Part shown: piece by piece, positions 37,478 to 46,075 of the stretch
Layout: each line of letters opens with the position of its first letter
How positions within the stretch are numbered: the stretch's first letter is position 1
Assembly: GCF_001693815.1 (NCBI RefSeq)
Contig: NZ_MBQD01000026.1
Coordinates: forward strand, 62,001-126,000
Origin: Tessaracoccus lapidicaptus
GTDB lineage: Bacteria > Actinomycetota > Actinomycetes > Propionibacteriales > Propionibacteriaceae
Direction of reading: 5' to 3'
DNA length: 64,000 nt
Notes under the pieces: generated by a model
The model's database searches: none
What the model was told of the DNA's origin: nothing
The model's input: the letters and a program-made list of their open reading frames with translations, nothing else
Position numbers and translations under genes: made by a program

Positions 37478-39054
37478 GCCCCGCTCGCGTCGCGCTGCCG
37501 CGCCCGCGCGTCGGCGAAGCTCTCGATGGCCACGGGAACGACCCGGCCGGACGACGTGCCGAACGGGCCGTCGCCGCCAGAGCCCGGTCCGCCCTCGAAG
37601 TCCAGGGAGCAGCCCATCTCCTCAAGGTTGTGCGCCTGCTCGCGGTGCGCCTTGGGGATGACGTAGCGCTCGTCGTACTTCGCGATCGCCAGGAGCCGGT
37701 ACATCTGCTCCATCGCGCCCGGTTCCATGCCGACGGCGTGCGCCAGCTCCGGCTGCCGCTCGCGGCCCAGCGTCACGTCGCGCATGTAGGAGCGCATGGC
37801 GGCGAGCTTCTGCAGGACGAGCGTGACCACCTCGGTGTCGCCCGCCGTGAAGAGTTCCGCCAGGTACTCGACGGGGATCCGCAGCGAGTCGATGGCCCCG
37901 AACAGGTTGCCGCCGGCCTCGGAGTCGTGGCCCTGCGCCTTGAGCAGGTCCACCACGGGCGACAGCGGAGGCACGTACCAGACCATGGGCATGGTGCGGT
38001 ACTCGGGATGCAGCGGCAGCGCGACCTTGAAGTGCTTGATCAGCGCGTACACCGGCGACTTCTGCGCGGCTGCCAGCCAGTCGTTCGGGATGCCGTTGGC
38101 CTTCGCGTCGGCGATGACCTGCGGATCCGACGGGTCCAGCATGAGGTCCAGCTGCGCCTGGTAGAGGTCCTTGTCGTCGGCCAGCGCGGCCTTGGTGACC
38201 ATGTCGGGGTCGTAGAGGATGATCCCGATGTAGCGCAGGCGGCCCACGCAGGTCTCCGAGCACACCGTCGGCAGGCCGACCTCGAGGCGCGGGTAGCACA
38301 TGGTGCACTTCTCGGCCTTGCCGGAGCGGTGGTTGAAGTAGATCTTCTTATACGGGCACCCGGTGATGCACTGGCGCCAGCCGCGGCACTTGTCCTGGTC
38401 GACCAGCACGATGCCGTCCTCGGCCCGCTTGTAGATCGCGCCGGAGGGGCAGGCCGCCATGCACGAAGGGTTCAGGCAGTGCTCGCAGATGCGCGGCACG
38501 TAGAACATGAACGTCTTCTCGTACTCGAACTTGATCTGCAGGTTGGCGTCCTCGCGGAGCTTCTTGACGATCGGGTCGTCCTGCCCCGTCTCGTGGATGC
38601 CGCCCAGCGCGTCGTCCCAGTTCGCGGAGGCCTTGATCGCCATGTTGTCGCCCGTGATGAGCGACTTGGGCCGAGCGACGGGGAAGTCGTCGCCGAGGGG
38701 GGCCTGCACCAGGTTCTCGTAGTCGTAGGTCCACGGCTCGTAGTAGTCGGTGAGCTCGGGCTGCACCGGCGAGGCGAAGATGCTCAGCAGCTTCTTGAAC
38801 CGGCCGCCGGAGCGCAGCTTGAGCCGGCCCGACTTCGTCCGGACCCAGCCGCCCTGCCACTTCTCCTGGTCCTCGTAGGTGCGCGGGTAGCCCTGCCCCG
38901 GGCGGGTCTCCACGTTGTTGAACCACACGTACTCGGTGCCGGCCCGGTTGGTCCAGGCCTGCTTGCACGTCACCGAGCAGGTGTGGCAGCCGATGCACTT
39001 GTCCAGGTTCATCACCATGGCCACCTGGGCCATCACGCGTCGCTGCTTGGCCAT
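37474..39054 (-). CDS. narH: Respiratory nitrate reductase beta subunit
   Basis: 526 residues. Four Fe-S binding groups are visible: CIGCHTCSVTC, CEHCLNPSCMAACP, CRGWRQCITGCP (Trp in place of one Cys, giving the 3Fe-4S centre) and CTMCYPRLEVGLPTVCSETC. It wires electrons from NarI to NarG. ATG shares a base with the narG stop (TGATG). Confidence 0.97.
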   Translation of the reverse strand: MAKQRRVMAQVAMVMNLDKCIGCHTCSVTCKQAWTNRAGTEYVWFNNVETRPGQGYPRTYEDQEKWQGGWVRTKSGRLKLRSGGRFKKLLSIFASPVQPELTDYYEPWTYDYENLVQAPLGDDFPVARPKSLITGDNMAIKASANWDDALGGIHETGQDDPIVKKLREDANLQIKFEYEKTFMFYVPRICEHCLNPSCMAACPSGAIYKRAEDGIVLVDQDKCRGWRQCITGCPYKKIYFNHRSGKAEKCTMCYPRLEVGLPTVCSETCVGRLRYIGIILYDPDMVTKAALADDKDLYQAQLDLMLDPSDPQVIADAKANGIPNDWLAAAQKSPVYALIKHFKVALPLHPEYRTMPMVWYVPPLSPVVDLLKAQGHDSEAGGNLFGAIDSLRIPVEYLAELFTAGDTEVVTLVLQKLAAMRSYMRDVTLGRERQPELAHAVGMEPGAMEQMYRLLAIAKYDERYVIPKAHREQAHNLEEMGCSLDFEGGPGSGGDGPFGTSSGRVVPVAIESFADARARQRDASGA

Positions 39055-42000
39055 CAGTACTGCACCTCCTGGGAACGGCGCCGCACCGTCGACACGATGT
39101 CGCGCTGCACGCCGGTGGGACCGATGTAGTTGAAGGCGTACGCCTGGTGCGCGTATCCGCCGATGAGGTGGGTCGGTTTCAGCAGGATGCGGGTGACCGA
39201 GTTGTGGATGCCGCCGCGGCGGCCCGTGGCCTCCGACTTGGGCACGTCGATCGTGCGCTCCTGCGCGTGCTGCACGTAGCAGATGCCGTCGGGCAGCTTC
39301 GGCGTGACGACGGCGCGGGCCACGAAGACGCCGTTGGCGTTGGTGAGCTCGATCCAGTCGTTGTCCTTGACCCCGATGCTGGTCGCGTCACCGACGCTCA
39401 GCCATGCCTGGGGTCCGCCACGGCCCAGGCTCAACATGAACAGGTTGTCCTGGTACTCGGAGTGGATCGACCACTTGTTGTGCACCGTCAGGTAGCGCAG
39501 CGTGATGGCCTTCTCCCCGTTCGGCCCGAGCTCCGGCTCCCCGTAGGCCTTGGTCATGTCCAGCGGCGGCCGGAACGTCGGCAACTGTTCGCCGGCGTCG
39601 GTCATCCAGTCGTGGTCGAGGAAGAAGTGCATCCGCCCCGAGAGGGTGTGCCACGGCTTGAGGCGCTCGGTGTTGATCGTGAAGGCGGCGTAGCGGCGGC
39701 CACCGGTCTCGGAGCCGGACCACTCCGGCGACGTGATGACCGGCTGCGGCGACTGCTGCGTCGCGGCGAACGTGATGAGCTTCTCCTCCGAGCCCAGCGA
39801 CAGGTCGGCCAGCTTGCGGCCGGTCTTGCGCTCCAGGTCCCGGAAGCCCTGCGTGGCGAGTTCGCCGTTGGTGGTGCCCGAGAAGGTCAGGATCGCCTCG
39901 GCCATGCGCTGGTCCGTGTTGATGGCGGCCCGCCCTGCGGCCGGCCCCGACGGGTAGACGCCGTGCTTCTGCGCCAGCTGATGCACCTGGTGCCCCACCT
40001 GGTACGTGATGTTCTTCACGGTGAAGCCGAGTTTCTCGGCGAGCGGGCCTACGGTGAGCAGCTTGTCGGCGATCGCCGTGTAGTCGCGCTCGACGACGGC
40101 CAGCACCGGCATGTTCTTCCCGGGCACGCCCTCGAGGTCCGTGCCACGCCAGTCCGGCACGTGCCCGCCCGGCTGCGCGATCTGTCCCGGGGTGTCGTGC
40201 TGGAGAGCGACCGCGACCAGGTCGCGGCGCGTGTCGAGACGCCCCTTGGCCAGCTGCGACAGCTTCAGCGCGAGTTCGGTGAAGACGTCGAAATCGCTCT
40301 TGGCCTCCCACGGCGGGTCGATCGCCGGCGTGAACGCGTGGACGTACGGGTGCATGTCGGTGGAGCTGAGGTCGTACTTCTCGTACCACGTGGCCGCCGG
40401 CAGGACGATGTCGCTGAGCAGCGTCGAACTGGTCATGCGGAAGTCCGCGGTGATGAGGAGGTCGAGCTTGCCCTCGGGAGCGTCGTCGTGCCAGCGCACC
40501 ACCTCGGGCCGCTGGTCAGCGCCGTGGCCGTTCTCCATGACGTTGTTGTGCGTGCCGAGGAGGTGCTTGAGGAAGTACTCGTTGCCCTTGGCCGACGACC
40601 CGAACAGGTTGGACCGCCACAGAATCATCGTCCGCGGCCAGTTCTCCGGGGCGTCGATGTCCTCGACGGCGCTCTTCAACTCGCCCGACTTGAGCTGCGC
40701 CGCGACGTAGGCCTGCGGCGTGGCGTACTCGCCGCGTGCGACGGCGGCCTCGGCCTCGTCGGCGAGCTCGAGCGGGTTGCGGTCGAACTGGGGGTAGAAG
40801 GGCATCCAGCCGAGGCGGTGCGACAGGGCGATGGCGTCTGCGGTGTGCGTCCCGTCGAGGCTGCCGGTCGACAGCGGCGACTTGATGCGGTCCGCCGAGA
40901 AGCCGTCGGTGCGCCACTGGTCGGTGTGCATGTACCAGTACGCCGTGCCGATCATGGTGCGCGGCGGGCGCGACCAGTCGAGCGCGTTGGCCATGTTGAA
41001 CCAGCCCGTCATGGGCCGGCACTTCTCCTGGCCGACGTAGTGCGCCCACCCGCCGCCGTTGCGGCCGATGCAGCCGGTCATCATCAGCAGCGCGATGATG
41101 GCGCGGTAGGTGACGTCCGCGTGGAACCAGTGGCAGATGCCGGCGCCGATGATGATCATCGTGCGACCCTTGGACTCCTCGGAGTTCTGGGCGAACTCGC
41201 GGGCGGTCCGGATGCAGGCCTCCGCGGGCACCGACGTGATCTCGGCCTGCCAGGCGGGCGTGTAAGGCACGGTGGCGTCGTCGTAGCCGGAGGGCCAGAC
41301 GCCCGGGAGCCCGTCGCGGCCCACGCCGTACTGGGCGAGCATGAGGTCGAACACGGTCGTGACGAGGCGACCCTCGACCACGCGGGCGGGGACGCCGCGG
41401 CGGATGACGCTGCCCTCCCCCTTCGGGTCCTCGAAGCAGGGCAGCGCGACCTCGACCTTGTCGGCGTCGGCCTGGTCGATCAGGCTCAGCGCGGGGCGGA
41501 TGTCCCCGAGATCGAGGTTCCACTGGCCGGCGCCGTCCTCGGCGTACCGGTAACCCATCGAGCCGTTCGGGACGGCCGGGCCCGCCGTCGCCTCGTCCCA
41601 GACGACCGTCTTGAACGCGGCGTCGCTGACGGCGGCGTGCGCGGGCAGGTCGGCGGCGGTGAGGAACTTGCCGGGCACCAGGCCGTGGCCGTCCGGGTGG
41701 TCGACCAGCGTGATGAGCATCCCGAGGTCGGTGTACTGCTTGACGTAGCTGTCGAAGTAGTCGACCTTCCGGTCGACGAAGTTTTCCTTGAGGATGACGT
41801 GGCCCATGGCCATGGCCAGGGCGGCGTCGGTGCCGGCCTGCGCGGGGAGCCACTCGTCGGCGAACTTGACGTTGTCGGCGTAGTCCGGGCTGACCGTGAC
41901 GACCTTGGTGCCGCGGTAGCGGACCTCGGCCATCCAGTGGGCGTCGGGCGTGCGCGTCACCGGCACGTTGGAGCCCCACATCATGAGGTACGTGGCGTCC

Positions 42001-42767
42001 CACCAGTCGCCGGACTCGGGCACGTCGGTCTGGTCGCCGAAGACCTGGGGACTCGCCACCGGCAGGTCGGCGTACCAGTCGTAGAAGCTGGTCATGGCGC
42101 CGCCGATGAGGTGCGTGAACCGCGTGCCGATCGCGTGGCTGACCATGCTCATGGCAGGGATGGGCGAGAAGGACACGCACCGGTCCGGGCCGTAGTGCTT
42201 GATGGTGTTGACGTAGGAGGCAGCCGCGATCTCGATGGCCTCTTCCCACGAGATGCGTACCAGGCCGCCCTTGCCGCGGGCCTGCTGGTACCTGCGTCGC
42301 TTGGCCGGATCGGTGGAGATCTCCCGGAACGCCTCGACGGGGTCCCCCAGACGCTTCTTGGCCTCGCGGTACATCTCGATGAGCACGCCGCGACCGTAGG
42401 GGTAGCGCACGCGCGTCGGCGAGTAGGTGTACCACGAAAAGGCGGCCCCACGGGGGCAGCCGCGGGGCTCGTACTCGGGGCGGTCCGGCCCCGTCGTCGG
42501 GTAGTCCGTCTGCTGGGCCTCCCAGGTGATGATCCCGTCCTTGACGTAGACCTTCCACGAGCAGGAGCCCGTGCAGTTGACGCCATGGGTGGAGCGGACG
42601 ACCTTGTCGTGGCTCCAGCGGTCCCGGTAGAAGACGTCGCCGGCCCGGCCGCCCTCACGGAACACGGCCCGGCCGTCGTCGGTCTGGTCCCAGTGGGTGA
42701 AGAACCGGCCGATCTTCAACAGGGCATCGGAGGCGGGGCCGTCGACTCGCGCGGTGTCGGTGCTCAT
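39054..42767 (-). CDS. narG: Respiratory nitrate reductase alpha subunit
   Basis: 1237 residues, normal for the membrane NarG. FS0 cluster ligands His61, Cys65, Cys69 and Cys104 have exactly the Escherichia coli spacing. Asp234 (YADLPVASPQ) corresponds to the Mo ligand Asp222. WGSNVPVTRTPDAH is conserved. It reduces nitrate to nitrite at a bis-MGD centre on the cytosolic face. No twin-Arg signal is needed or seen. A palindrome, GTTCGAAC (42800-42807), lies 33 bp upstream and could be an operator; no clear FNR-type site is visible. Confidence 0.97.
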   Translation of the reverse strand: MSTDTARVDGPASDALLKIGRFFTHWDQTDDGRAVFREGGRAGDVFYRDRWSHDKVVRSTHGVNCTGSCSWKVYVKDGIITWEAQQTDYPTTGPDRPEYEPRGCPRGAAFSWYTYSPTRVRYPYGRGVLIEMYREAKKRLGDPVEAFREISTDPAKRRRYQQARGKGGLVRISWEEAIEIAAASYVNTIKHYGPDRCVSFSPIPAMSMVSHAIGTRFTHLIGGAMTSFYDWYADLPVASPQVFGDQTDVPESGDWWDATYLMMWGSNVPVTRTPDAHWMAEVRYRGTKVVTVSPDYADNVKFADEWLPAQAGTDAALAMAMGHVILKENFVDRKVDYFDSYVKQYTDLGMLITLVDHPDGHGLVPGKFLTAADLPAHAAVSDAAFKTVVWDEATAGPAVPNGSMGYRYAEDGAGQWNLDLGDIRPALSLIDQADADKVEVALPCFEDPKGEGSVIRRGVPARVVEGRLVTTVFDLMLAQYGVGRDGLPGVWPSGYDDATVPYTPAWQAEITSVPAEACIRTAREFAQNSEESKGRTMIIIGAGICHWFHADVTYRAIIALLMMTGCIGRNGGGWAHYVGQEKCRPMTGWFNMANALDWSRPPRTMIGTAYWYMHTDQWRTDGFSADRIKSPLSTGSLDGTHTADAIALSHRLGWMPFYPQFDRNPLELADEAEAAVARGEYATPQAYVAAQLKSGELKSAVEDIDAPENWPRTMILWRSNLFGSSAKGNEYFLKHLLGTHNNVMENGHGADQRPEVVRWHDDAPEGKLDLLITADFRMTSSTLLSDIVLPAATWYEKYDLSSTDMHPYVHAFTPAIDPPWEAKSDFDVFTELALKLSQLAKGRLDTRRDLVAVALQHDTPGQIAQPGGHVPDWRGTDLEGVPGKNMPVLAVVERDYTAIADKLLTVGPLAEKLGFTVKNITYQVGHQVHQLAQKHGVYPSGPAAGRAAINTDQRMAEAILTFSGTTNGELATQGFRDLERKTGRKLADLSLGSEEKLITFAATQQSPQPVITSPEWSGSETGGRRYAAFTINTERLKPWHTLSGRMHFFLDHDWMTDAGEQLPTFRPPLDMTKAYGEPELGPNGEKAITLRYLTVHNKWSIHSEYQDNLFMLSLGRGGPQAWLSVGDATSIGVKDNDWIELTNANGVFVARAVVTPKLPDGICYVQHAQERTIDVPKSEATGRRGGIHNSVTRILLKPTHLIGGYAHQAYAFNYIGPTGVQRDIVSTVRRRSQEVQY

Positions 42768-42799
42768 AGCGGTCAGCTTTCCATGCCGAGGACGGATAC

Positions 42800-42807
42800 G
42801 TTCGAAC
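42800..42807. promoter_or_regulatory. Palindrome upstream of narG
   Basis: GTTCGAAC in the 78-bp gap between mobA and narG. The gap also holds TAGCCT on the minus strand, a possible -10. Weak evidence for a separate nar promoter with an operator. Confidence 0.3.
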
Positions 42808-42845
42808 TTCTCGGGAAAAGGCTATTACATGGTGTCGTAGATGCG

Positions 42846-43406
42846 CTATTCGACACGTGCGGCGCGGGCCTGCTCCGGGGTGTCGATGTCGCGCGTGACC
42901 TCGGAGGACGCGGGCAACCGGCGCACGACGAGGGGCGCGAGCAGGCGGCGCACGGCCACGTCGCGCACAGTCGGGGCGGCCTCGACGACCCGGCGCAACG
43001 CCGCGACCCGATACCTCCCGGCGAGGTACTGCGGCCAGCCCTCGTCGTCGACCAGCACGACACCGTCGTCGCCCAGATCCGCGTCGGCGAGCGCCGCGAC
43101 GACCGCCCACGGGTCGGCAAGGTCCCCCGCCAGCACCAGGGTCTCGACGGCACCCTCCGGCAGCGCCGTCACGGCCGCGGCCAGCCCGGCCGCGGGGCCG
43201 CCGAGGGGTGGATCCTCCAGCACGACGGTGACCCCGGCCAGCGCGGGGTCCGACCGCTCGGGAGAGGCGACGACCACGCGCTCAGCCCACGCCGCAGCAG
43301 CCCGGACCGCCCGGCCCAGCAGCGTCTCGCCCTCCAGAGTCAGGGCCAGCTTGTCCGTGCCCATGCGCGAGGAGCGTCCCCCCGCAAGCACGACCGCACA
43401 GCGCAC
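42846..43406 (-). CDS. mobA: Molybdenum cofactor guanylyltransferase
   Basis: 186 residues. LAGGRSSRMGTDKLAL is the GTP-binding loop and GTDK the signature; PLGGPAAGLAAAV and LAGDLADP follow. It makes the MGD form that NarG needs, which explains its place directly upstream. GTG start 4 bp after the moaA stop, so moaA-mobA form an operon. Confidence 0.9.
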   Translation of the reverse strand: MRCAVVLAGGRSSRMGTDKLALTLEGETLLGRAVRAAAAWAERVVVASPERSDPALAGVTVVLEDPPLGGPAAGLAAAVTALPEGAVETLVLAGDLADPWAVVAALADADLGDDGVVLVDDEGWPQYLAGRYRVAALRRVVEAAPTVRDVAVRRLLAPLVVRRLPASSEVTRDIDTPEQARAARVE

Positions 43407-43410
43407 GACC

Positions 43411-44430
43411 TCAGCCGCCGATGGCGCTCATGGTGCGCTGCGGCTGGACGAACCCCGGCTCGTCGATGCCGTGGGCCTTGGCCTTGCGCGCGTGCGCGCC
43501 GGTCCAAGCGGCGACCAGGTCGTCGTCCGATCCGCCGGAGCGCAGGATGCCGCGCAGGTCCGTCTCGGTGCGCGAGAACAGGCACGTGCGGACCTGACCG
43601 TCTGCCGTGACCCGCGTGCGGTCGCACGCGCCGCAGAACGGGTTGGTGACCGAGGCGATGACGCCGATGCGCCCGCCCGGTTGCGCGGCGTCTGCAGCCA
43701 CTGCCCAGAGCTCGGCCGGCGCCGCCCCGCGCGGCTCGCCCAACGGCGTGAGGGCGAAGCGCTCCCCCAGCGCGCCCAGGATCTCCGCGGCGGTGACCAT
43801 CTGGCTGCGGTCCCATTCGCCGTGCGGGCCGAGCGGCATCTGCTCGATGAACCGGAGTTGGTGGCCGCGGGCCAGGCAGAATTCGGCCAGCGGGACGATG
43901 TCGGGCTCGTTCTCGCCGCGCATGATGACCGCGTTGACCTTCAACGGCCGCAGCCCGACCCTGTCCACGGCGTCGATGCTGGTGAGGACGTCGTGGAGGC
44001 GGTCGCGGCGGGCGAGGCGCGCGTAGCGGACAGGATCGAGCGAGTCGAGCGAGATGTTGACCCGGTCCAGCCCGGCCGCGGCCAGGCTCTCGATGCGCTT
44101 GTCCAGGCCCAGGCCGTTGGTCGTCAACGCGAGCTCGGGGCGACCGCCCGGTCCGCGCAGGGCCGCGGCGGCGCCGACGATGCGCTCCAGGCCGGGGCGC
44201 AGGAGGGGCTCGCCGCCCGTGAACCGGATGCGGGTCACGCCGAGGCGCTCGACGGCGACGCCGATGACGCGGGCCACCTCGGCGTCGGTCAGCGTCTGTT
44301 CCGTGGGCAGCCAGGCGAGGCCGTCGGCGGGCATGCAGTACGTGCAGCGCAGGTTGCAGCGGTCGGTCAGTGACACGCGCAGATCGCGCGCGACCCTCCC
44401 GTAACCGTCGAGCAGACCCGGCCCATGCAT
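43411..44430 (-). CDS. moaA: GTP 3',8-cyclase (radical SAM)
   Basis: 339 residues. The SAM cluster CNLRCTYC uses Cys25, Cys29 and Cys32. FTGGEPLLRPG follows. The C-terminal cluster is NPFCGACDRTRVTADGQVRTC-like and the chain ends in Gly-Gly, required for activity. First step of molybdenum cofactor synthesis. ATG follows TAGGCT by 7 bases. Confidence 0.96.
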   Translation of the reverse strand: MHGPGLLDGYGRVARDLRVSLTDRCNLRCTYCMPADGLAWLPTEQTLTDAEVARVIGVAVERLGVTRIRFTGGEPLLRPGLERIVGAAAALRGPGGRPELALTTNGLGLDKRIESLAAAGLDRVNISLDSLDPVRYARLARRDRLHDVLTSIDAVDRVGLRPLKVNAVIMRGENEPDIVPLAEFCLARGHQLRFIEQMPLGPHGEWDRSQMVTAAEILGALGERFALTPLGEPRGAAPAELWAVAADAAQPGGRIGVIASVTNPFCGACDRTRVTADGQVRTCLFSRTETDLRGILRSGGSDDDLVAAWTGAHARKAKAHGIDEPGFVQPQRTMSAIGG

Positions 44431-44437
44431 GGGGTGC

Positions 44438-44443
44438 AGCCTA
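44438..44443 (-). promoter_or_regulatory. -10 box TAGGCT for leaderless moaA-mobA
   Basis: TAGGCT, 7 bases, ATG at 44430. It is 43 bp from the start of the divergent regulator gene. Confidence 0.6.
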
Positions 44444-44486
44444 CCCCGACCGAGTTACTCCACCATGCTCGTGAGAAACTGGGTCG

Positions 44487-45140
44487 GTGACGAGCGAACA
44501 CCACGGCCTGGGGCCCACGCGGGCCCGCGTCCTGGCCCTGCTCCAGTCGGCCGCCGCGCCACTCAGCGTCGCCGACGTGGCCGACGAGCTCGGGCTGCAC
44601 AAGAACTCCGCGCGGTTCCACCTGGAGGGGCTGCGCGAGGCCGGCTACGTCGACTGCACCACCGGCGCCACCGGCCACCTGGGCCGCCCACCGCTGCTGT
44701 TCACGGCGACGAGCGACTCCCCCAACGTCACGAACTCCCATCTCATGGAGCTGACCCAGGTCCTCATCCGCAGCTTCGTGTCGAGCCTGCCGGATGCGTC
44801 GCGGCTGGCGGAGGAGGCCGGCCGCTCGTGGGGGCGCGAGGTCAGCGACGACACGGAGCCGGCCACCGACGTGCTGGACGGTCTGGTCGCCCAGCTCGCC
44901 GAGCGCGGCTTCGGCACCATCCGGGGCGAGGACGCGCTCACCTTCACCCGCTGCCCCTTCCGCCCCGAGGTCGGCCTGGCGGAGCTGCCCGTCGTCTGCG
45001 CCATCCACCAGGGGTTCATCGACGGCTACCTGGACTCCTGCGGCGGAACGCACAGCGCCGATCGCATCCAGGTGGGGCCCCGGCTGTGCCACCTCGACCT
45101 GCATGACGCCGGCGCGCAGATGCGCGTCGCGGCGAGCTGA
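44487..45140 (+). CDS. Helix-turn-helix regulator with Fe-S type cysteine set
   Basis: 217 residues. The N-terminal winged helix (SVADVADELGLHKNSARFHL, then a LREAGYV recognition end) is ArsR/DeoR-like. Four cysteines, Cys156, Cys171, Cys185 and Cys201, have spacing C-x14-C-x13-C-x15-C, close to the C-x12-C-x13-C-x14-C of SufR Fe-S repressors. It could sense iron-sulfur status, oxygen or nitric oxide. Its divergent position to moaA-mobA-narGHJI makes these its likely targets (inference); ArnR of Corynebacterium does a similar job with another protein. GTG start, with a GAAACT box 6 bases upstream. Confidence 0.75.
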   Translation: MTSEHHGLGPTRARVLALLQSAAAPLSVADVADELGLHKNSARFHLEGLREAGYVDCTTGATGHLGRPPLLFTATSDSPNVTNSHLMELTQVLIRSFVSSLPDASRLAEEAGRSWGREVSDDTEPATDVLDGLVAQLAERGFGTIRGEDALTFTRCPFRPEVGLAELPVVCAIHQGFIDGYLDSCGGTHSADRIQVGPRLCHLDLHDAGAQMRVAAS

Positions 45141-45184
45141 CCCCAGGGGCCGGCCCGCCGCGACGGTGGTGACAGTGGCGCGGA

Positions 45185-46075
45185 TCAGCCCTTGACGCCG
45201 CCCGCCAGCAGCCCGCCGACGATGTACTTCTGCAGGTACATGAACAGCAGGATGATCGGCACCGCGGCCACCACGGCGCCGGCCGCGAACAGCGACCACG
45301 GTGCGTTGCGCTCGTCCGAGCCCCACACATACATGCCGACGGCCAGCGTGTAGTTCTCCGGGCGGGCCAGCACGATGCGGGCCAGAATGAATTCGCCGTA
45401 GGAGGCGACGAAGCTCAGCAGCCCCACGACGGCGAGGATCGGCGTGACCAGGCGCATGATGATGCCCCAGAAGATCTGCGCGTGCGTGGCGCCGTCGATC
45501 TTGGCGGCCTCGTCGATGTCGGCGGGGACCGTGTTGAAGAAGCCGTACATGAGGAAGGTGTTGGAGCCGAGCGCGCCGCCGAGGTAGATGGCGATGAGCT
45601 GCAGGTTCGACCCGATGCCGAGGCCCGGGAAGATCTCACCCAGGGTCAGCGCCAGCAGGAAGATCGCGACGAAGGCGAGCATCTGCGGGAACATCTGGAT
45701 GATCAACAGGGCAGTCAGCCCCCCGCGGCGGCCGGCGAACCGGAACCGGCTGAACGCGTAGGCCGCGGCCGCCCCCATCACGACGGTCCCCACCGCGGTG
45801 ACGGTGCTGACGATGAACGAGTTCATCATCCACCGCGGGAAGTCGGTCTCCATGAGGTCTGCGAAGTTCACGCCGGAGACGGTGGTGAACAGGCGGGTAC
45901 TCCCGGTGAGGGTGCCACCCGGGTTGAGCGAGGCGGACAGCACGTAGAGAAGCGGGAAGACGCAGTAGACGATCATGAGGATCGCGAAGACGTGCTTCCA
46001 GCCGACCTGGCTCCACCACTTGGCGCCGCGCAGGCGGGTGTCGTTGTCGCCGTTGGCGAGGATCTTCCTGGCCAT
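45185..46075 (-). CDS. malG: Maltose/alpha-glucoside ABC transporter permease MalG-like
   Basis: 296 residues, six membrane spans. The EAA loop DEAAKIDGATHAQIFWGII and the C-terminal QKYIVGGLLAGGVKG are MalG signatures. ATG shares one base with the malF stop (TGATG). The ATPase partner is not here; actinobacteria often use one shared MsmK-type ATPase. Confidence 0.92.
   Translation of the reverse strand: MARKILANGDNDTRLRGAKWWSQVGWKHVFAILMIVYCVFPLLYVLSASLNPGGTLTGSTRLFTTVSGVNFADLMETDFPRWMMNSFIVSTVTAVGTVVMGAAAAYAFSRFRFAGRRGGLTALLIIQMFPQMLAFVAIFLLALTLGEIFPGLGIGSNLQLIAIYLGGALGSNTFLMYGFFNTVPADIDEAAKIDGATHAQIFWGIIMRLVTPILAVVGLLSFVASYGEFILARIVLARPENYTLAVGMYVWGSDERNAPWSLFAAGAVVAAVPIILLFMYLQKYIVGGLLAGGVKG

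Noticed and set aside
39147-43610. A 1487-codon open frame antisense to narG and mobA
   Set aside because: Composition (Val/Arg/Gly/Asp-rich) is that of the antisense of a high-GC gene, and the opposite strand holds clear NarG and MobA.
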